A DNA stretch of 64,000 nt, from positions 20,269 through 84,268 of the forward strand of contig SZWC01006953.1 in the NCBI GenBank assembly GCA_023375785.1, given 5' to 3'. Position 1 is the stretch's first letter, and each line of letters begins with the position of its first letter. Of the stretch, positions 1 through 11,770 are shown one piece after another. A model generated the notes under the pieces. That model was not told the origin of the DNA. It searched no databases and saw nothing but the letters and a program-made list of their open reading frames with translations. Source of the DNA: Penium margaritaceum. Lineage: Eukaryota; Streptophyta; Zygnematophyceae; Desmidiales; Peniaceae. A program made the translations under genes and the position numbers.

Positions 1-10
1 GAGAGAGAGA

Positions 11-79
<69 letters not shown>
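1..79. repeat. (GA)n microsatellite
   Basis: Almost pure GA dinucleotide run at the left window edge with two or three interruptions. It continues past the edge, so its true length is unknown. Confidence 0.97.
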
Positions 80-82
<3 letters not shown>

Positions 83-1985
83 CACAAAGCAAAGGATCGC
101 GACCAGAAATTAGGGGAGTGATCGTTCCATCAGCACAACTGGGCAGAAAGTCCATGACCTGGTCATCAAGAGTGGTGCCGGATGGAAAACAATACATCCG
201 GTACAAAGAGGTACCCACTAGGACTAGCAAAGGGCACAGTGCTGACACCTTGCACAGGCAACAGCTTACCTGAGCCGATGGGAACTCAGCGAATAAACAC
301 AACTGCTCCAGGATAAATGGAGGAGGCCACGACATGAGGCCAGAGGAGGCCACGACATGAGGCCAGAGGAGGCCACGACATAAGGCCACGTGGCTGCTTT
401 CAATGTTATCAAGTGCAACAGCCAACAGAGACATGGGCAAAGGGGAGAGCACGAGCGAAAGGAACAGTGTTGGTGAGAGGATCCGAGGACGAGTTCTGAG
501 AAGCATGGCAAGGCAATGAGACATCGAGGCATTCCTGATCTGAAAGGCACGGCTTGCCCTTGCTCAATCCACGAAACATCATCGCGCAACGATCCCTGGA
601 CATCCACCAACGAGGCACCACGAAGGAATCCATCTGACTGAAAAGAAAAAGGGGGAACAAAAGAGGCTGAAAAAAACTCACCTTCATGATCTAAAAGACA
701 CAGCAGACATGAGAGTGTTTTCTCCGGACTGCACTCGTCGTCAAGACGCTTGCCACATCGGGCGCCGGCAAGGCGGTCACCATCATAACGGCCACCATTG
801 TGAGGCCATGTTGGCTGAACATAGTAGTCGGACAGAAGTCCGAAGTACAGAAGAGACCCGGACGAGGCTGGCCAGATCTACGGAGAAGGGAATTCAAGCA
901 CGTAGTTTCATTCAGTCGTACACGTTTTCCACCATTCCGGCCGAACTATTTCCATGACAGCTGTTATGGATTGTTTACTGGATGGACAAGCAAGGCCAAA
1001 GGGGCTTCCTGTTCCGGCTGACTGCCGATTCTCGGCAAGAGTCATGTGAGTCAATGTTATCGTTAGTCGACGTAAGAAGAAGATTGACCGGAGCTGTTGA
1101 TGTTGCAACCCCTGGGCCACAAGAAAATCGGAAACTGACCGGTTTCTGTGGCTGGATGGGCGTACTGTGCAACGCCTACCCTATGATCAAGATACGATGT
1201 GTGCTGATCTTCTCGTGGTGTGGGAGCCTATTTTTCCACCACATTCTGCTCGCTCCGGTGAATCTTCTTCTTAGGTCGAAAAACCATGTTTATGAAGCAG
1301 GGCTATCATTTTATGATTTCATTTTTCTGCGCTTTGACCCTCAAGCTACCTCCCGCCTTCAATGCTCCGAATTTCTTTCACATTCTCAAAGGTTTTGGAG
1401 ATTCTTTGGAAAGTTTTCAACACCGTTCAATCTTCATGCGGTACAGCGAGGGAGTCTAGGAAGTGGTTACACGGGAGGAAGATGAAGGTGAGGAAGGAGG
1501 GCTGTGGAGGAGGAGGGTGGGAGGGAGAGAGGTCATCAACGCGATTGAGTCTATTTTCTAAAGACAGGTTGCTGGAGTCTTTGTGGCTACTGATGCTCGC
1601 AAAGGGAGCGGACCACTTCCTAGGTATCAACAGCCTGAGTGAGCACCACAAGTGTCAAAGAGTGGTGACGATGTTGACCGAACATCGTCTGAATTCTAGT
1701 CTATGTCATTGTTTCTGAATGGTATGTGCAGTGCAATGGGAAGGAAGGTAGCAATGGCCGAGGCTGATGGTCGGAAGAGGAGAAGAGAGAGAAAGGATTG
1801 GAAGGGGAGGTTGGTAAAGGGGCATGGCAGTACGTCTATCAGAAGGCAATGAGAGAGTTCAGCTGTGAGATAAGAAGTACTTAAGTTCATAAACCCTAGA
1901 AACCAAACAATAATAGTACTAGTTTCAATTCCAAAAAAGAAGTGCAAAAAGAATGTTCTGAACCTCAAAAAGTTCCCAGCCTTGC
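80..1985. other. Non-genic stretch downstream of the BAG gene
   Basis: No ORF here resembles a known family and none exceeds 170 codons. The part nearest 1985 would be the 3' untranslated region and terminator of the minus-strand BAG gene. The only structured sequence I see is a 23-bp triplication at 320-388. Confidence 0.5.
320..388. repeat. Three tandem 23-bp units
   Basis: Three head-to-tail 23-bp units at 320-342, 343-365 and 366-388. Each contains GAGGAGGCCACGACAT followed by (G/A)AGGCCA; the third differs by one base. A small minisatellite with no visible function. Confidence 0.93.
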
Positions 1986-3146
1986 TTAGAAAAAACCATC
2001 AGGGAATCTAGCGTCAGACTCGGGCCCAAACCAGAACCCCTGCGGCCTTGATGCAGGCCAGCAAGCACGGCCATCGTAACCATGCGCTGCACGCACACAG
2101 TCTGGCACACTAGGCATGAACCCTCGCAGGCCACCCATCCCCATGCCACCCACGTTTCGTCCACTAGCACCGACTCCGAGCCTGTCCACCTGCTGCTCTA
2201 ACCCCTCTACTTTCTCCACCAGCCTCTGCATCAGCCAGGACTGCTGCCTGCTTCTCTCTGCCTGCTGCTGCAGCAGCTGCTTCAGCCAAAGATTCTCTTG
2301 CTCCAGCGAAGCCACCCTAGCCTGCAGCGCACTGCTCACGGAATCCGTGTGCGGGACAGAAAAGGAAGTCTTTCCTGCACTGGTGGGCAAGGCTGTGGCG
2401 TGCGTTGCACCCCCATGTGCACACACATTTGCACTCCCTGCTGCAGCTTGTGCTGATGCCAAGACACTCTTGGGAGATGTAGGCTGTGAGGAGGCCCTGC
2501 TGCTGCCAGCGCCATTCCCAACACTGATGCTGGTCCTTCTGCTGCTGCTGCTACTGCTGCTGCTGCTGCTGTCGGTCCGGTCACCGAGGGGAGCACTTCC
2601 AGGAGCACCTTTCTTCTTAGCATTGTTGAGAAATCCCTTTTTGAGAGGGAGGCCACCACTCATCTTGTCCTCACCCTTGGGTCCTGTGCTGGTCTTCGGA
2701 TCCTTGCCCGGATGAATTGCTGCATTGCTCTCTCTGTCTACTGCTGTGGATTTTTCACTCCCTGCTGGTCCAGCTGGTGCAGCAGATGCAGGTCCAGGGG
2801 AAGGTGCATGGGTGGCGCCACCCTCATCCCACACCAGAGCATACGCTCCATCAGCACCAGGGATGGGGACCACATGCCACACGCCATCGGCTGTCACTCT
2901 CTCTGGGGAACTGTCCTCGTGCTTCGTCTGCAGCTGCCTCGGCGAATCTCCGTCCGACTCACTCCTGCAGTCGTCGGAGCTTGCCTTAACGTCATTGCCA
3001 CCCGCACCCAACTTCTTTAGAGGAGCTGCAGAGGTCCCTGAAGATGATGGTAAGCTGTCCGTCTTTTCCTCCAGTTGCTTCACTGGCTCCTTTGCCTGCT
3101 CTTGCTTCTCCTTCATGTCATCCTGCTTCTTCCCTGCCTGCTGCTG

Positions 3147-3177
<31 letters not shown>

Positions 3178-3237
3178 TTCTTCTGTTCTTGGTTCTGCTG
3201 CTGCTCCGGATGCTGCTGCTGCTGCTGCTGCTGCTGA

Positions 3238-3269
<32 letters not shown>

Positions 3270-6200
3270 ATGCTGCTGCTGCTGATGCTTGTGCTGCTGC
3301 TTCTGCAGCTGCTGCCTGCCCTCCGCATTGTCTACCTTCTTGCTAGAGCTGATATGCTGAACTGAGACAGCGAAGGAACCACCGTCTTCACCCTCCACCA
3401 CAATCTGACAGGGAGGCTCAGCAGGGAGTGGGATTTTAGTCCCAGTGCCTTTTGTTGATTCTGTGTTTGCTGCGTTTGAGGTTTCATGGCGCACTAAGTT
3501 CGACTTCTGCTTCTGCATTTCGTCTTGCTTGTGCTGCTGAAGCTGCTGCTGCTCCTCCTGCTGACCTTCCAGCTGCTGCTGTTCTTGCTGCAGCTGTTCC
3601 TGCTGCTGCTTCTGCTGCTGCTCTTCCTTTGCCTCCCCATGCTTCTCATGCTGCTGTTCCCCATTCTTCTCCCCCTCTCCACCCTCGGTAGCAACAGCAT
3701 CCAGCTGGTCATGCAGGTCAGACAGCTGGCGAGCGAGCTGTCTGCGCTGAGCTCTCACCTCCGCCACGCTGCACTGCACACCGTCCAGCGCCAGCAGCAG
3801 TCGCATCACCGTCTCAGACACTCTCAGCCTCTCCCTCTCCTGCGCTCTCAGCCTCTGCTGCTGCTGCTCGCTGGCCAGCACTGCCTCCACCTCCTCCGCC
3901 TCCCGCCTCAGCCGTCCAATCGTGCGCAGCGCCGCGAGTGGAGCGGCTTGGCGGACAGAGCGTCCGCGCCAGACAGCCTGGATGCGTGAGGCTGCAGCAT
4001 CTGCTGTGGAGGGCACTGCCGCTGAGGGTTCTGCTGCTGCAGTTCCTGCTGCCACCACTGGTTCTGCTGCTGAGGGCTCTGCTGGTTTGGGCCCTCCTGC
4101 CGTTATGGGCTCTCCTGTCAAGGACTCTGCTGCAGTACTGTCGACTGCTACATGTTCTGCCACTGCTGACAGCTCTGCCGGGGAAAGTTCGGCTGCTTTG
4201 GGCTCTTGGGCTGCTGTAGGAGGATGTTCTCCTGCTGAGGACTCTTCTGCTGCTGCCGTGAGCTCTGCTGCAGAGGGCTCTGCTGCTGCTAGCTTCCGTG
4301 CGGAGGTTTCTGCTCCCGTGGGCTCTTCTGCTGCCGAGGGTTCTGCTGCTCCTGTTGACAGCTCTGCTCCTGTTGACAGCTCTGCCGCTGTTGAGGGCTC
4401 TGCTGCTGTTGAGGTCTCTGCTGCCCAGAGCTCTCCTGCTGTGGTGGGCTTTGCTGTGGAGGGTTCTGCTTCAATGCTGGTGCCGTCCTCAACCTCGCTT
4501 GTGTCCTCTGCTTTGATTCTCGTGTTGTCTTTTCTGCTGCAATCTGCTTCAGCCTCGTCTTCCTTGCTGGGGTCCTGTGCCTTGCTGCTGTTCTGTGCCT
4601 TGCTGCTGTCCTGTGCCTTGCTGCTGTCCTGTGCCTTGCTGTTGTCCTGTGCCTTGCTGCTGTCCTGTGCCTTGCTGCTGTCCTGTGCCTTGCTTGCAAT
4701 GGCTGCGTCATCTGTTGGAGTTGCCCAGGCTGCTTTGCCCACTTCTGTGGAGGGTTCGGCCACAGAGTCGACTGCAACAGCCACCTCTGCCGCAGTGGTC
4801 TCTGCTGCAGTAGCCTCTGCTGCTGTGGATTCTGGGGCGAAATTCTCTGCTGCAGTGGGCTGTACATCAGTAGACTGAGGGGGAGCAGGTTCATCGGCTG
4901 CGCTGGTTACTTCAGAAATGCTGCTGCCATCCAATCTGCTGCTCATCGTCACCTCTGCCTCCTTTGTCAACTCAGAGTTTCCTCCACCATCTTCCTCTGC
5001 TTTGTAGCTGCCCTCTGCTTTGACGCCGTCCTGTGCTTTGACGCCGTCCTCTGCTTTGACGCCGTCCTGTGCTTTGACGCCGTCCTGTGCTTTGACGCCG
5101 TCCTGTGCTTTGACACCGTCCTGTGCTTTGTCGCCGTCCTCTGCTTTGTCGCCGTCCTCTGCTTTGTCGCCGCCCTCTGCTTTGTCGCCGCCCTCTGCTT
5201 TGACGCCGTCCTCTGCTTTGGCGCCGTCCTCTGCTTTGGCGCCGTCCTGTGCTTTGGCGCCGTCCTGTGCTTTGGCGCCGTCCTGTGCTTTGGCGCTGTC
5301 CTCTGCATTTACGCCGTCCTCTGCTTTGCCGCTGCCCTCTGCTTTGCTGCTTTCCTCTGCGTTGCCGATGTTATCTACTTTGCCACTGACCTCTGCTTTG
5401 CTGCTTTCCTCTGCTGTCGCAGCAGGTCTACTCAGTAACTCCACTCTTTGCACTGAAGAAGAAGCAGCATCGGCAGCAGCAACAGATGGCGGAGAGGCGG
5501 AGGAAGCCTTAACCTCCGCCGACGGAGGCAGAGGTAAAGGCAGGGGCAGAGGTAAAGGGAGGGCAGGAGAACGCACCGGCACAGTCCACCTGCCGGCCAG
5601 AGCCTCTGAACGGACCTCAGCCACTTCCGTACCCCCGCCAGACTCCTCTGCGCCGGAAAGTCCTCCCGCGGATGCTGGAAACTGCTGCTGCGGCTGGGTC
5701 ATGCTGCTGGTGCTGCTGCTGGTGCTGGGCCAGTAAGGGAAGAAGTAGGGAGGGAGCGCGGCACCGGGAGGCACGACCATGTGGGGAGGAAGGGACGGCA
5801 GCGAAGGGTGCGGAGGGAACCACAGAGGGGGGGAGAGGGACGGACTGTAGCTGTTGCAGTACATGTGGTAGGCTGGCCACCATGGCGTGGTGTGTTGGAA
5901 TGCTGCTGTGCCATGCACTGCGCCGGGAGGAAAGACAGGCAACTCCCCAGGAAAGCCAGACTTGGCCAAGTCAAACGCAGAAGTAGAGGCGCACTCGGCG
6001 GTGGCAGCAGCCCTGCTGCCTTTAGTCTCTATAGTTAGATCCGCGCCGGCCGCTTCCGAATCTCCCTCACCTTCTACAAGACTTTCCTTGTGGTGGGCCG
6101 AGTCNAGAGGGGGGGAGAGGGACGGACTGTAGCTGTTGCAGTACATGTGGTAGGCTGGCCACCATGGCGTGGTGTGTTGGAATGCTGCTGTGCCATGGAC

Positions 6201-6863
6201 TGCGCCGGGAGGAAAGACAGGCAACTCGCCAGGAAAACCAGATTTGGCCGAGTCAAACGCAGAAGTAGAGGCGAACTCGGCGGTGGCAGCAGCCCTGCTG
6301 CCTTTAGTCTCTATAGTCAGATCCGCGCCGGCCGCTTCCGAATCAGGTGCGCCCCACTCACCTTCTACAAGACTTTCCTTGTGGTGGGCCGAGTCGCGGT
6401 GGCAAGCTGCAACGTTTCGACTTGCTTTGGCACTACTGCTACCGCTACTGCTGCTGCTCGACATGCCTTTAGGAGCTGTCGTCATGATTTCTGGTCCGCC
6501 CACTACGAACGCGGTTCCCGGTGCCGCTGCAGTTGGCGACGCGATGGCAGGAAGGTTGTGTGCGTCGGGAGGGGTGAAAACAGCGTGGTCTTGCAAGGGA
6601 GGCATCGTCGCCTGCCGCGGCGGAAGATGGTAGACGGCATGGGAATCAGCGAATGGGGGACGAACTTGCCAGGCCCCCGCGCTTGGATGGTGTGGCCACT
6701 GCTGGAATTGTGGCGCGGGGGACCACCAGGGGCTGCAGCTGCCGACGGGAACTTGCTGCTGCTGCTGCCACTTTGCCGTGGCATCCTCCAGTTTTGGCGC
6801 CATCGCGACCGTGTCCGAGCCAAACGAAGTGGTAGGGAGCTGGGCGGAGGTGCAGGTAGCCAT
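1986..6863 (-). CDS. BAG6-like: BAG-family co-chaperone regulator, plant BAG6-like (IQ + BAG domains)
   Basis: Single open frame of 1625 codons without a visible intron. Residues about 961-971 form a perfect IQ motif, IQAVWRGRSVR, the calmodulin-binding signature. It runs directly into a helical BAG domain to about residue 1058, with the family's LLLALDGVQ and LSDLHDQLDAV stretches. BAG domains bind the Hsp70/Hsc70 nucleotide-binding domain and act as exchange factors; IQ next to BAG is the plant BAG5-8 arrangement, and the large size and Pro/aromatic-rich N-terminus (about residues 170-390) point to BAG6. Other parts: KA(E/Q)DG repeats about 508-618, KAQDSS repeats about 721-768, polyglutamine about 1068-1109 and 1181-1244, a VWHVVPIPG block near 1330, and a leucine-rich coiled coil about 1507-1562. 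The first Met of the frame is taken as start. Oddities: an N at 6105 in a doubled segment, so true length is probably about 1530 residues. BAG assignment firm; exact orthology not. Confidence 0.87.
3130..3325. repeat. CTG/CAG trinucleotide tract (polyglutamine coding)
   Basis: Runs of CTG on the plus strand encode long glutamine runs, broken by His, Arg, Glu and Lys, in the BAG protein. A second weaker tract lies at about 3535-3660. Such tracts are length-variable and can form hairpins. Confidence 0.94.
4577..4700. repeat. Second coding 18-bp minisatellite
   Basis: About seven units on the theme GCTGTCCTGTGCCTTGCT, encoding KAQD(S/N)S repeats of the BAG protein. It shares unit length and the KAQD core with the array at 5010-5340, so the two probably have one origin. 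Confidence 0.92.
5010..5340. repeat. Coding 18-bp minisatellite
   Basis: About eighteen head-to-tail 18-bp units on the theme TGCTTTG(A/G/T)CGCCGTCCT, encoding six-residue KA(E/Q)DG(A/V/D) repeats in the BAG gene. Unit length is a multiple of three, so copy number can change without breaking the frame. Confidence 0.93.
5824..6395. repeat. Near-identical tandem duplication meeting at one N (inside the BAG gene)
   Basis: Copy one is 5824-6104 (281 bp), copy two 6106-6395 (290 bp); they abut at the single N at 6105. They differ by one 9-bp indel and about ten substitutions. Both encode the same roughly 95-residue Pro/aromatic segment and the reading frame survives the join. A duplication that begins exactly at an N suggests two overlapping contigs or alleles placed end to end, though a real tandem duplication is possible. 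Confidence 0.9.
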
Positions 6864-7789
6864 GTCAGAGATGCGGTGGTGTGTTTGTCTGCACGCCGGA
6901 CGTGTGTGTGTATAGCGTGCGAGGTCCTTCCGTGAGGAGAGAGTAGAGATAGACGATTAATGCTGCAACTCCCGCCTCGTGCTCCAAGGTGTGCGACTTC
7001 AACTTTTGAGTCGTTACGTAGCGCAGAGACAGTTCAACTTGATTTATGATCTCGGTTGCGTTGTGATGTCGACCACGTGCAAGTGCGACTGCTTTTGAGC
7101 CTCCTGGGGCCCCACCGCGCCGCACATGGATAACGCGGTTCGGTCGAGGAGACTGCCGCAAGCGCGGGACGACGCGCGCCTCGATGACGACAGCTTCGCC
7201 GCCGTAGGCACCTTCTAGAGGGGTAGCGACGACGAACATCCATCTGTCTGCCGTACCTTCTGGACGCATTGGCCGCCAATCCATCCATGGAACTTGATGG
7301 CATGGACACCGCCTGATAACGTCATCATCGCTTCTCTCGACGTCTTTTCACATGGGATAGCATCGACGGGCCGGTTTTCGAACGCGGCATGCTGCGCGGC
7401 GTGCGCCGATAGCCCTAACTTATGTCCTGCACTCTGATCTCTCCACGCGGAGAGGGGATGTGCATCGACAGAGGACATGACTCAGTGAAGCAAAATGTCA
7501 TGGCCAAGCGGCAGTGGCCATGGTCTGCTGAAAGCGCAATCGATCGACCCAACGTTTCTCCATATGTGCTAGAAGAGTCGCGAACCTACGTTCCAGAATC
7601 TTCAGTGAGCTCGAGAACCTTTTTGGCCTTCGGAATGCGATCGCCATCTTTCTAGCTTTTGGGTGTGCGCCGGTCGAAGGCTATCTCCGGCTCCTGCCGG
7701 AGGTTCAACTTCCAAAGGAGCCGAACCTGCTGCAGACTTTTCTACATAGTTCACCAAGGGCGACAAGAAGTGGTTGTAAACACTCACTA
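6864..7789 (-). promoter_or_regulatory. Upstream region of the BAG gene
   Basis: No credible protein-coding gene. Read on the minus strand, a pyrimidine-rich tract lies near 6930-6950 and a weak TATA-like CTATAC near 6909-6916, about 50 bp before the start codon. This region should hold the leader and promoter. GC is moderate to high, unlike the AT-rich stretches after 7800. Confidence 0.4.
7591..7603. promoter_or_regulatory. Three-unit heat-shock element
   Basis: TTCCAGAATCTTC matches nTTCnnGAAnnTTCn exactly, the binding site of trimeric heat-shock factor. It lies about 730 bp upstream of the BAG start codon. Plant BAG6 genes are known to be heat-induced through heat-shock factors, so the context fits. 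A single site this far away could be chance. Confidence 0.5.
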
Positions 7790-8343
7790 TTATTGTGGTG
7801 TAAACTCCCTATATCTCTCACCACGGAGAGTAAAGACTGTCGCCCTATGTAAGTGTACCCCATTCCCCCCATATCCAAGAAAAAAAATCCATCTACCCAT
7901 CGAGCACATACATCGGTTTCAAGTCTTGAAAAACAAATGATGTACCCTCATACCTACTTAAAAGGCATAATAACGACACCGCATGGCATGCACTGGATAT
8001 CATGATGAATTCATAAATATTACCCAAGAATTCATGAACCCCCATCAAAGGGGGTTTCCAATCGTTCACCGGTGGTTTAAGGGGAGTTTGCATGGGGGTC
8101 CAAGACTCCCCATGCGTTGAAAGGGAACTCGTTGGGGCGAACCACGCCAAGGCCTAGAAAAAAAAATAAAAAAAAACCCCTGGTATGAAAGGGGCCAGGT
8201 TTGTGTAACTTGTATATTTCAAACCACGGTTTAATATTTCAAAAGAAAAACCACAAAAACAATGGCGAGATTTCGTCTCCACATTCTACGTGTGATGCTT
8301 CACAGAGTGTAGATGGTGAAAAATAACTATTTTCGAGGAAGAA

Positions 8344-8418
8344 CATGGTTTTGAGGATATGGGCCACAAGCAGTTATTGCACTTTGATGGCAAGTGTCAA
8401 AATGACCGAACACAAACA
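8344..8418. repeat. Left copy of a direct repeat flanking Copia-1
   Basis: Starts ATGGTTTTGAGGAT and ends in TCAAAATGACCGAACACAAACA directly before the 5' LTR. A diverged copy lies on the far side of the element at 16156-16245. It is far too long for a copia target duplication, which is normally 5 bp. Confidence 0.85.
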
Positions 8419-9062
8419 TGTTGTGATTTGTGACCTTCCTGTGCACTTGTACAAATTACTGTGACCACTCGGTCGTGTCCATGCCCATGCAGATCCCTAA
8501 TCCGGACCCAAGTGGTACCAGTGCGTCGTTTGGTGGTGGACTACAAACTTGGAGCTGACCGACAACCGTCCAGAGCTTTGGACGCTGCCGGGGACTTCTT
8601 GCAGTTTTACTGCAGCACGTAGGAGTTTTACCGGTGGACTGACCGTGGGCCCAATTTGCATGTTTTTGCATTGTGTGTCTGCCGTTCAATGCCGGACGCA
8701 TGCATGTGACCAATCGTAGCGTCGATCTTGTGATTCTGCATGTCTAGGTTCAGACAGCGTAGCGTCTCGACATGTCTGAATTGAGTTACGGCCAAAACAG
8801 TGGTTTTGGGCCGGTTTTAGGACAAATCTTGTGCTGTCGAGTGCGACACCCGTCGTGCGCTGCGACAGGCACTTATGCCATGGACCTATCATTTGTCATT
8901 TCTCTCTGCAAATGCTATTGAAGGGTTCTGACACTTTGACTTGTGTCTCCTAGCCAGACGCTTACCATTGTGTGTACAACCTGTGGCTGTCGTCATCGAC
9001 TAACCAGGCATTGACGCCTAGTCAGTGGTTGTGTTGCTAGGAAGCTTCCACGCATTATCTCA
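8419..9062 (+). repeat. Copia-1 5' LTR
   Basis: 644 bp, TG...CA bounded, and same length as the 3' copy at 15507-16150. The related LTR of Copia-2 at 18392-19094 shares the GGAAGCTTCC block near its end. Confidence 0.92.
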
Positions 9063-9074
9063 TGGTTTCAGAGC
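9063..9074 (+). other. Copia-1 primer-binding site (initiator tRNA-Met 3' end)
   Basis: TGGTTTCAGAGC directly follows the LTR. The plant consensus complementary to the 3' end of initiator tRNA-Met is TGGTATCAGAGC. Confidence 0.85.
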
Positions 9075-9235
9075 GGTGATACGGTTCTCGCCGGGCTGCG
9101 TAGCGGAGACGCAAAAGAGCAGCAGCAGTAAGCGTCACCGCTGCAGCCGATCCACAGGGACCTGTCAACGACACCCGGCTGCCGGCGACGTCACCCACCT
9201 TTAGCACGTGAGAGTGCATCAATGGCAGCCGCTAG

Positions 9236-9740
9236 CGGCAGCATGCGACAGCTACAGCAGGCAGCAGCCGCTAGCAATTGGCGTTGGTGATAGTAGCAGT
9301 GCTAGCAGGCCGAAGTCGTAGTAGGCGATAGCCGGCACCAGCAGTAGCAACTCGCGGCAGCAGTATCGCGCAGCAACAACAGCGCGCACAAAAGCAAGGC
9401 AGCGGTGACGGCGGCAGCGATGGGCAGCAACAGCGCGGAGCAGTAACATTGAGCAACAGCAGTAGCAGCATACATCAGTAGCAACAGCAGCAAAACAGCA
9501 GAGTAGCAATGCAGCAGGAGCGCATGGCGGCAGCAGCGCGCAGCAGCCGCAACGCGCAGCAACTGCACCAGCAGCGTGCAATTGCATTGCACCACAACAG
9601 CAAAGCGCACCTACTGCCACAGCTGTGCACACAGCCGCGCGGCTGCTTCTGCACTTACCAACGTAGCAGTAGTGGCAGCCGAGCAGAAGTTGCTGCAATG
9701 CTTCCGTGCAGCTTCCACGCGGCTGCTGCGAAGTAGTCGC
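9236..9740 (+). repeat. GCA/CAG-rich leader of Copia-1
   Basis: About 500 bp of imperfect GCA trinucleotides interspersed with GTA and GCG, between the primer site and gag. It is open in several frames purely because of the composition, and I do not read it as coding. Confidence 0.8.
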
Positions 9741-9989
9741 CTCGTGCGCAGTGAAGCGACAACCGCGAAGGTTGTCAAAAAAAAAGGGGGGGGGTGCTTT
9801 CCCGACATTAGCATTTTTCTTGCTGATGTCATCAGATCCGTGCTGACATCAGCAAACCCCTGGTGACGTCAGCACTTTCCTTTGTCAAAGTTTTGGTTGG
9901 GAAGTCAAAAGTTTCTAGCATTGCAACTCCTTGAGAAATGCTGTCGATTCTACAATCCGACCAGTTTCACATCCCAGCCCATACAGAGC

Positions 9990-11345
9990 GCCGATATGGC
10001 CCCGGCCGGTGACAAGGACAAGAGACCACTAGATCCCTCTTCTTCCTCCTCAGGGGTCATGAGCCTACGCTCGCAGGCTTTTGAGGACCTGCGGAGCCAA
10101 CAGGACGAGATGGGTCGTCTGTAACAGCAACAGACTGACGCCATCCGTACACTCAATGAGCTTCTTCCTAATCAGTCCACGACCCCACGCCAGACCTTCG
10201 AGGGAGCTGTCGGTGTGGCACCCTCCACACAGCAGTAAGCAACAGCACCGGTAATATGAGCAGGATGTGACCCGCCACCTTTCGATCCTTGGGATGAGGA
10301 CGCTGACATGCCAGGCATGGAGGGCAGCTCTCACGAGAGTGAGATTCGTGTGATTCAGGAACGTCTCCGCAAGCTTCAAACGAGTTCTCGACCCCCACAC
10401 ACATCTTGTACCCCTTTTCTCGAGATTCGACCCTTGCCTGATCTCCACCCCAGATACTTTCCTCTTCCCGGTGTCTTCCCCATCCTTCATCCTTCTCAGC
10501 CTTTGGTTGCGCTCCCTACGGAGCGGCAACCTAAGGATTTTGAGACACCGCCACCACGATATGTCAGCGAGGACGGTTTTGACTGTTAGGAGATCCTTTT
10601 CTAGGTTTGGGCTACTTCAGAGGGAATGTGGCCCTACTACCATAGTTCGTATCAGATTATAGGCCAAGCACAGGTGCTGATAGCGGCCATGGCGATGCGC
10701 GGACTCCCGTACGCCATGCTGCGTGAGACCATCATAGACTTCCGCTCGTTCCTTGAAGAGGCCGGCACAGGCACAAGTGTTGATCTAGGGGGACCTGACA
10801 TTATCCCAGCTTGCTGTAGACATGCACGCCACGCGTGCGGCCCACATTTGTGCCTTTCACTCCCTTTGTCAGGAGGGTGTGGAGAGAGTACACAGCTGTA
10901 CGCTCTCCGCACGATCATGCTCGGAGTTTGCCTTGAGCAAGAAAACATATTCACGAGGTATATCGACGCCGTGCTCAAGCCCTTCTCCACCTCCCTGGAG
11001 CTCCTTCCCTCGGCGCATCAGCTTTTCCTCCAGGTGACTTCCACTTGTGAGGCAGCCGTGGCTAATCAGGAGAGTCCCCTTGCTACAGCAGTCATCGCGT
11101 TATCACGACTCACCTCCTACAGTTCACTCCTTCATCCTCTGGCACGTCCTCCTCTTCCTCTTCCACCTCGATGACCCCGACTCAGACACAAGGTGTGGCA
11201 ACAGTAATACAAGGGAAGAAGGGGAGACGAAGGCGCGGTTCGAGCCAGCAGCAATCATAGTAGCAGCAATCATCATGAAGTAGTAGTGAATTCTCTGTTC
11301 AATGCTACAGCTGTGGAGACACTCATCGTTACAACGAGTGCCAGC
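9990..11345 (+). mobile_element. Copia-1 gag part (fossil)
   Basis: Gag-like sequence from about 9990. A CxxC-x-H-x-C zinc-knuckle pattern lies around 11296-11340. A paralogous gag lies in Copia-2 at 20580-21400. Broken. Confidence 0.6.
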
Positions 11346-11770
11346 AGCCGCTCGACTGGGCGCGGATCACTTGTCGGCTTCAGGATGCGCACGCACCATG
11401 GTCTACGTCTAGGAGCACATCCTCTGGAAGCATGGCGACGACGACCGCAACAGTTCCCGCTCCAGCACCGGCAAGCAGTGGCGACCCGGACTCACGTGAC
11501 CACACCATCGCCGGGCTCCGTCACCTCCTGGTGCTTTGCTTTCTGGGAGATGCGAGTGTGTCGTCATAGCCAAGTGGTTCATAGACTGTTTGCTTGTCTG
11601 TCCTTGTAGCTCGTGATGACTTGTGTGGGGGGGCACAACGGACATGTGATGACGATGGGTTCAACATTACTTATTGAATTAATGAGTCTCACCTTTGTGC
11701 CCTTCGTTGTTCCCCCTCACTTGTTGCCCACCGCCCGTTTGAGGCCGAGTATTCCATTGCCCGTTGTACA

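Noticed and set aside
3044-3365. Plus-strand Ala/Leu-rich frames opposite the BAG gene
   Set aside because: They are the antisense reading of CAG repeats; composition alone keeps them open.
6865-7478. Minus-strand frames upstream of the BAG start as extra N-terminal exons
   Set aside because: Overlapping frames without homology or clear splice sites; the BAG frame has its own Met start.
9252-9866. Cys/Ala-rich frames in the GCA-rich Copia-1 leader
   Set aside because: Open on both strands because of trinucleotide bias; no homology or conserved motif.
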